Shown here in pieces: positions 57,871 to 64,000 of a stretch of DNA of 64,000 nucleotides. The first letter of the stretch is position 1; every line of letters starts with the position of its first letter. The position numbers were made by a program, and so were the translations under genes. Source of the DNA: Brachionus rotundiformis (lineage: Eukaryota > Rotifera > Eurotatoria > Ploima > Brachionidae); assembly GCA_016802295.1 (NCBI GenBank), contig JAESIW010000200.1:1264793-1328792 (forward strand), written 5' to 3'. The notes under the pieces are model-generated. The model did no database searches. It was not told the origin of the DNA and saw only the letters and a list, made by a program, of their open reading frames with translations.

Positions 57871-59124
57871 GTCATTATTCTTTCATCCTATCGATTTCGG
57901 TATAGTAAATGATTATCTCGAGACTCTAGATCTTTACGGATTTCTTTATTTCTAATATATTAATCATTAAGTTTTGGCAAATTGAAATGTAAGATCAAAT
58001 TAAAATGATTGTGTTTAAAATTTTTTATTAAAAATAGGTTTCTAAATATTTTTCGATTTAAAATTTAAAAACTCATCGCAAAAGTATATTTTCCAAGTAA
58101 ACATTCAATTTCTATACGAAATTTTCTATTTCTGCAAAAATTTTATAAGCAGAGTTATTCACAATTCTTGGCTATGGCTTAACATGGCTTATTACACATT
58201 AATGTATCTGCTTAAATTTTTTTAATAAAATAAATTCTTAAAAATCTATTATAAAATAGTTTTTGAGCATGACCATTTAATTTTGAACATATACTTCAAT
58301 ATACATAAGCTTTGCTTTTTTTCCTACAAGATTTTTATAAAATCAGGATCACCTCTTGCCCTTTAAACTCATCTTATTGTGAACGAATCTCTTGAAAACC
58401 AAGTAAAATTATGTTGTTTTGGGTTTATCAAAAATTTTTCCAGACTTGACATAGACTATGTAAATCTATAATTTTAAGAATCAAAATCAAATCGTCCTAT
58501 TAAAGTTTACTTTATTTTAAACAGATTAGAACATTTTGATGACAAAAATTTTTTGTTTTATGTTTATAATCAAGCAACAACAAAAAGAGTTATTTTTGTA
58601 AATATCCTATTCTTTAGTTTTTTTAAAAAATATTAATTATCTTCTTATAAAATATTAAATTCCAGATTTAAAACCATCAAGATTCTATATTCTTATTAAA
58701 TATCTATTTAATATAGCTGCTTTTTTGTAGTAGTAAAAAAGTCAATATATTCAATTAGTAAATTATTTTAATTAAAAAAAAAGAATCGTTTTAATTTTGT
58801 CAAAACAGACTGTAACGATTTGTTGGTCAACAAATTTGAATTACTGAATTTAAAAAATTTTAATTTTAAATATTTTAAACAGAATTTAAATAAAATAGCT
58901 AAATTAATTTACTTAATTAATAAAATTGTTCACATTTGTTAAATCTGTTTAAATGACTCATGTACACAAAAAGGTATAAATAGGAAATCATTTTGGTCAT
59001 TAAATCATTTCGTTTTTTTTATTTTTGAAAAACGATTAAAAAAATTTTAGTCACCATAACTTTGCTGATACATGTCCGGTATATTCTCAGGGGTATACAG
59101 TGAGAGTTAACAACAAAGCTTGAA

Positions 59125-59385
59125 TATTTAGACGTTGCAGATGATTTGATGATTTGATGTTAATATCAAATCGGGAAATGGACATGCATATGAAAACACA
59201 AGATTTGGTGAACAACGCTAGACCAACTGGATTGGAAATAAATGAGGCCAAAACGAAAGTCATGTGCATAAACACCAAATTGGATATCCCGATTACCATA
59301 GATGGTACACAAATTGATTGTGTCAATTAATTTACATATTTCGAAAGTATCATAAGTGAAAAAAAATGTATACGCTAAGTTTTAG
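59125..59385 (+). mobile_element. LINE (RTE/craniate-type) reverse-transcriptase fragment
   Basis: A plus-strand frame gives LVNNARPTGLEINEAKTKVM and then PITIDGTQIDCVN, a stop, and FTYFESIISE. This matches the stretch following YADD in RTE-like elements (G..IN..KTKVM......P..I.G..IE.V..FTYLGS.IS). A partial ADDL is readable just upstream at about 59136. The reading frame is open for about 55 codons, so this copy is less decayed than the others in the window. Confidence 0.8.
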
Positions 59386-59719
59386 AAAAAAGATCATTAC
59401 TTATCATTTATATTATTCAAATTTTTATTTCATTTTCAATAAAATATTAAATTCAAAGTTTTTTGAAAATTAGATTTTTTATATTTTTGTTTGTTTCAAA
59501 TCATTTGGTTCGAAAATTAGTAGGACTATATTTGGTCAAAATTACTTGATTATCTTAGAAAATAGACATTTTCATCTTTGATGTTAAAAGATTTAAGGAT
59601 ATTTTTACATATATGTATTAATTGTTTTAAAATTTATTGTAAATACATATAGGAAGTAAATAAATTTTGAAATGTATGAATTTAAATTGTCATCAATTAA
59701 TAACATAAAACCGTAACAA

Positions 59720-59725
59720 TTTATT
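59720..59725 (-). terminator. Poly(A) signal AATAAA of MFSD14
   Basis: AATAAA on the minus strand about 115 nt after the stop codon at 59841. Confidence 0.4.
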
Positions 59726-59840
59726 TTTCGTTTATAATTAAATAAAGGATTAAGGAAAAAAAAAGTTTTTTTCTTATCTATAATGTCTGCCATTTATAAA
59801 GAATAATTACACATTCAAAAAGTATAATACCATGTCATTG

Positions 59841-62800
59841 TCAGTCCAAATTAGTTTTTGTTGAAAAGTTATTCACTGGATGATGATTGGAAAAATTTTG
59901 ACTTGACGAGCTGGTACCTGAATTTTGATTAATTGATAAAATGTTGTTTATCAAAAATTTAGAATTAGGATTTGGATTTGATGTAGATGAGGACGCTGTG
60001 GGCAAAGAGATCAAATTTGGTGCATTGAGTGGCTTATTGAGCACACTAGTACCACTTGGTGGACCCTGGTTTATAATTCCACCTATAGTATTCAATATTT
60101 GAGTTGAGTAATTCTTCTCTATTAAACTGTCTATATCAACTTCATCTTCCTCATTATCATCACTGTTGAGCAATGATTTTTTTTCCTCATTTTTCATTAA
60201 ATCCATTTTCATAGAATAATTAGAGTGTCCAGTAGCACCTCTGTTATATGTGTTGGTCGAAGCCGGATTGGATGCTTGTCGGACAACAGCAGTGTCTTTT
60301 TCGTTCAGTTTTGAGTTCAAAAAGACCAAGGTTGGCTTATACTTAGCCGGAATTAATAAGGTGACAAAAATGGCTATTAAAGCCAGAGCGGAGCCAAATA
60401 AAAAAGGAGGCCCAGGCATCAAATGAGTACTAGCATAGGTTTCTTTTGCTGAATTGTTGTTGTCAGTGCCATGTGCGGAAGATTCTCCTGAATTTTCATT
60501 CAAGCTCACTTTAAATATCCAGAATATGAAGCCGTAGAGAGCAGGACCAATACCATTGCACAGGCCTCGGATTCCGGTCACCATTCCTTGGGACACACCT
60601 TGCTGGTCAACATGTGACTGATTCGAAATAAAAGCACTAATAGCTGGATACCCGATACTAGATAGCGCTGCCAAGAGACCGGCAAACCATATGAGCCACT
60701 CTTGTCCTGCAAAACCATATATAGCCAGCTGTAATACTTGGAACGCCAGACCAATTATTATACTCTGACGATTTCCAAAATATTTTATTAATATAACTAA
60801 TATGGCAGCCTTTTGACAAATAAAATATAAAAAAAATCTTATAAAGTTTTTCTCAAATTTACTTGAGCTATGCATGACAATATACCAACATAAGCAATAA
60901 AGTAAGCCACTTGGTTCTGGCTAAATCCGACAATTAATTTTAAGTAAACAAAAAAGCATGAATATTGTCCGGCTTCTGGTAAATATGATAAAAAAGTAAT
61001 GATACAAAGTAACAAAATGGTGCGATCTTTAAAAATAGCTTTTAAAGATTTGAATGGGTCGACATTTTCCCAACTGATTGATTTAGATCGTTCTCTTAGC
61101 TTTTCTGGCAACGACTCTGGTACAGCGACTAAAATAAAAAATAAATCAAAAATGGCTATGGCAGTCGCTAAGGCGATAACAAAATTTTCTGAATAAAAAC
61201 GACTAAGATACGAGCCCAGAGCAGGACTTGTGATTAGACTAGCGGCAAATGTGGCTGATACAAGACCATATGCTGTCGTTCGGTTTGATTCATCGGTGAC
61301 ATCGGCTACATAGGCGAATACCACACTGAACGTGACTGCGAATAGACCACTAATGGATATCATCGCAAAATACCACATTGGATTTATGCGCATTAATGGT
61401 ATTGGTAAACAGGTAAAAAATACTGTTATCAACAAGAATACTTTGCGGCCCCATATATCTGATAGAGCACCGATCATTGGAGCACTCAAAAATGATAAAA
61501 TTCCTTTTAGTCCATGTATCAGACCATTAGCTAAAAATGTGCTATTTGGAAATGTTTCATTTAAGACCTTTTATATCAATTAATTAATTTATAGTTTTAT
61601 TTTATTTTTAAAAAAATCAAAATTTTAACTAAAATTAAATCAATCTTAATTTATAAATTTTTCACTACATTTCAATTATTTTAAGATTTTTCAAATTATT
61701 TAATAAGAAAATTAAAATGAGATTTATAAATTATCATCGGCCAGTCAAATACTTTCAATATTTTAACCAAGTTTTCGATTATCTATTTCTCTTTACTCCT
61801 TTAGATTTTCTGTAATATTATAATTATATTAAATTTAAATTAATTTAATTCGTTTTTAAATAAATGAAGCAATCAAACAATCAAATTAGATAGATAATAG
61901 TTCTATTTTAGCTAATTATTTAGATATTGGGCTGCATTATTAAATTATTTTTTTAAAACTAATAATATTTTACAAAAAGCTTCTACAATAGAAAATTAAA
62001 TTATTTTTTTTCTAGTTTGTAACCAAAAATTTGCCTCTTAAAATTCTTCAATGAATTAAAATCAAATTAACCAAACAAGTGGTTAAGTATAAGCATTGAT
62101 GCTAATTAATTTTTTTAACAAAAAAATCAAAATTAGCAAAAAGGTAAACTGTGAGTAAAAGAAAATAGAAAGAAAATAAAATTTTGGTTTATGAATTTTA
62201 GAAAATGTTATTAAATTAAAATTTATGTTTAAAAAATCACTACAATAAAACTGATTAAGCTTTGGAAGCATTGAAGTCTTAGGATTTATCAACAATTTAA
62301 ATTTTATTTTTATGTTTTATGAATGTTTGCTTAAATACAATATTTTTATTACCTAGAAAAATAATTATTAAATTTAAAATTTAAATTCTTATACCAAACT
62401 CTGTTCTCATTAAGTTTCATATTAGGAAATAGAAACAAATAAAATTTTTTTGTTTTACAAGCATAAATTTAAAAAATTTGATTAAAAAAATATTTAGTTA
62501 CTTAACTACGAAGCATATTGATATTTTTATAAAATTAATTTCCAAAATAATTTAAAATAATTGAAATTTGTTTATTTTGGTTTGAAAATATTTGATTGAT
62601 TTTTTAAAAAATTCAAGATAACCTAATTAGATAAGAAATTTCATTTAAATTTATAATCAATTGGACCTAATAGCTAAAATTTGAATGGGTTTTTATTTAA
62701 AAAAAAAACATAATTACAGTGATAACTTGATCCGTAAGAAGACCCCATGCAAAAAATTCTAAAAATATAACAATTAAGGCATGTACAAAGCTTGCTTTAC

Positions 62801-62951
62801 CAATTCCAGAGGACTTTAAAAGCAAAATCGTATGATTTATTTTAAAATTTAAATGAACTTTTACCACGTAGCCGTGTTGAATTGGATTGCTGGAAAGAAT
62901 ATTCGACGCGCGCTTCCGCTTCGTTTTTGAGCTTTGGCTCGCCGAATGCAT
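59841..62951 (-). CDS. MFSD14: Major facilitator transporter MFSD14 (HIAT1 family), 4 exons, 618 aa
   Basis: Twelve-helix membrane transporter; the family (hippocampus-abundant transcript) is linked to Golgi/endosomal solute transport, with substrate not settled. Exons 62865-62951, 62718-62813, 60863-61567, 59841-60809, all phase 0. Family sequence is strong: VIFLEFFAWGLLTDQV, ETFPNSTFLANGLIHGLKGI, the MFS motif GALSDIWGRK, VAVPESLPEKLR, FLSYLPEAGQYSCFF, VTGIRGLCNGIGPALYGFIF and PGPPFLFGSA. The N terminus is basic and cytosolic (SSKTKRKRAS). The C-terminal tail of about 130 residues is Ser/Asn-rich and longer than in vertebrates (about 490 aa total); an undetected terminal intron cannot be excluded. 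Intron 2 is 1.15 kb (61568-62717) and otherwise empty. Confidence 0.95.
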
Positions 62952-64000
62952 TTTAATTCGGAAAAAACGAATTATTTTTTGGGAAATTATTTTTAATTTT
63001 TCTATACACTTTAAATTTGATGTCGGCAAAATATTTTGAATTTTATTCTGCTCATTTAAATTGCTTTTGTGTAAAGTTAGCTTAAATATCAAACAAAATT
63101 GAAAATAAAATTTGATAATATTTTAAGCTAAATTATTTTCATTTTATTATAAAATAAAATAGAAAAAAAATATGTCGATTATTTTGTCTTGGAATTATTC
63201 TAAATATCTGCTTTGGTAAAACACTCCTAAGCCATTTTTTAGCATTGTTTTTGTCTTAAAAATTATTATTCTATCTCCAAGAAAAAACACATTTAAAAAT
63301 TTAGAACAATGCTTACTTTTAGATATTTAATTATACTACTTGGAGATATTTTTAACAAAAATTATCTAATATTTGTTTTTTTTAATTCCTTTGCACTCAA
63401 AATATCTCACACTCTAAAATTAACCATAATAACTTTAAAAAGCCAATTAGTTCAAAATGTTTAAAAATAACTCTAAAAATCAGCTACTTATACATTCAGA
63501 AAATATAAATGATAATTGTTTATTTTTGTTTGTTTTAATAAAATTATATTTTAGATGCGTAATTAAATCATGTCTGTAAATTTACAAGATGATTCATCAT
63601 GCTATTATTAAAATAAAATTTTCATAATCAAAATTTTATATTTTTCCAGAACTGTAGACCAAATTTGATAAAGAAAATTTATTAAAAGTTTTAAATTAAT
63701 TAATTCAAATAAAAATTTGATAAAATCTAGCAATTTTGATTTCCAAATGCATTAACTTATTAACTGTTTAAAAAGTAAAAATGCTACCAATTCGTTGAGG
63801 CTGATTCGGTCGCATTTGCTTTTAGTTTAGAATAAATCAAACTAAGTCAGATTGAGCAAGAATGGTTACGGAGTCTGATTTTTTATTCTAGGAATAAATT
63901 TAAGCGTAAGCATTTTCTGTAGGATAAAATATGATAAATCAAAATAATATTTATATGAATAAAAAGGCTGTTTTAGAATATCAAAAATCGTTTTTTATTT
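62952..64000. other. AT-rich flank upstream of MFSD14
   Basis: No gene recognised to the end of the window. Contains the presumed MFSD14 promoter; no TATA or other element can be assigned with confidence because TATA-like strings are everywhere at this base composition. Confidence 0.5.

Larger units (their letters stand above)
57201..59840. other. Intergenic DNA with two LINE fragments
   Basis: Between the convergent EF-hand and MFSD14 genes. EF-hand poly(A) signal at 57337-57342, LINE fragments at 57510-57870 and 59125-59385, MFSD14 poly(A) signal at 59720-59725. No other gene recognised. Confidence 0.55.

Noticed and set aside
58186..58205. GGCTTATTACA..., similar to the first 11 nt of the bdelloid rotifer spliced leader as I remember it
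   Set aside because: The match ends after about 11 nt and is not followed by a splice donor; chance is likely in AT-rich DNA, so it is not called an SL gene.
59087..59326. 79-aa minus-strand open frame
   Set aside because: It is the antisense of the plus-strand LINE fragment, whose translation has clear RT motifs.
1..64000. CRISPR arrays, bacterial operons, riboswitches, integrative elements
   Set aside because: The window is eukaryotic (spliced animal genes throughout); no regularly spaced repeats or prokaryotic genes were seen.

Overview
This is a nuclear window from a very AT-rich metazoan genome. Coding sequence is split into many small exons by GT-AG introns, often only 45-60 nt long. 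Twelve protein-coding genes can be assembled exon by exon with matching splice phases, and all recognisable ones are animal families. Base composition, intron size and gene set would fit a compact lophotrochozoan genome such as a monogonont rotifer (Brachionus-like), but that assignment is inference.

Layout: 2645-8531 (-) diacylglycerol kinase theta; 10599-11550 (-) small ankyrin-repeat protein; a 360-base assembly gap (12170-12529) bracketed by a ~103-bp direct repeat; 12638-14450 (+) a single-pass membrane protein with faint ADAM/ADAMTS-like features but no zinc-protease motif; 16782-19868 (+) an intronless copper-transporting P1B-ATPase (ATP7); 21936-26327 (-) inositol polyphosphate 4-phosphatase (INPP4), with a deleted MULE-type DNA transposon in its third coding-exon/second coding-exon intron; 26603-27132 (-) CCDC28; 29714-30301 (-) MEAF6; 30641-31289 (+) a fatty-acid-binding protein; 33627-48391 (-) the microtubule minus-end protein CAMSAP/Patronin (14 coding exons, 1804 aa); 54666-55197 (+) ribosomal protein eL31; 56327-57200 (+) an EF-hand protein resembling EFCAB2/DRC8; 59841-62951 (-) the MFS transporter MFSD14.

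The genes are functionally unrelated housekeeping or signalling genes, so no pathway cluster is implied. Two of them (DGK theta and INPP4) act on lipid second messengers, and CCDC28 and INPP4 lie head-to-tail on one strand only 275 nt apart. The intergenic DNA carries decayed transposons: four separate non-LTR retrotransposon (LINE) reverse-transcriptase fragments, a Tc1-type transposase fragment, the MULE derivative, and several inverted-repeat (MITE-like) or tRNA-derived fragments.

The most notable points are the MULE deletion derivative with terminal inverted repeats and a 9-bp target-site duplication, the ADAM-like receptor without an active site and with a perfect 93-bp tandem repeat in its stalk, the intronless ATP7, the INPP4 that appears to lack a C2 domain, and a 34-nt insert the size of a 5' tRNA-Glu half.
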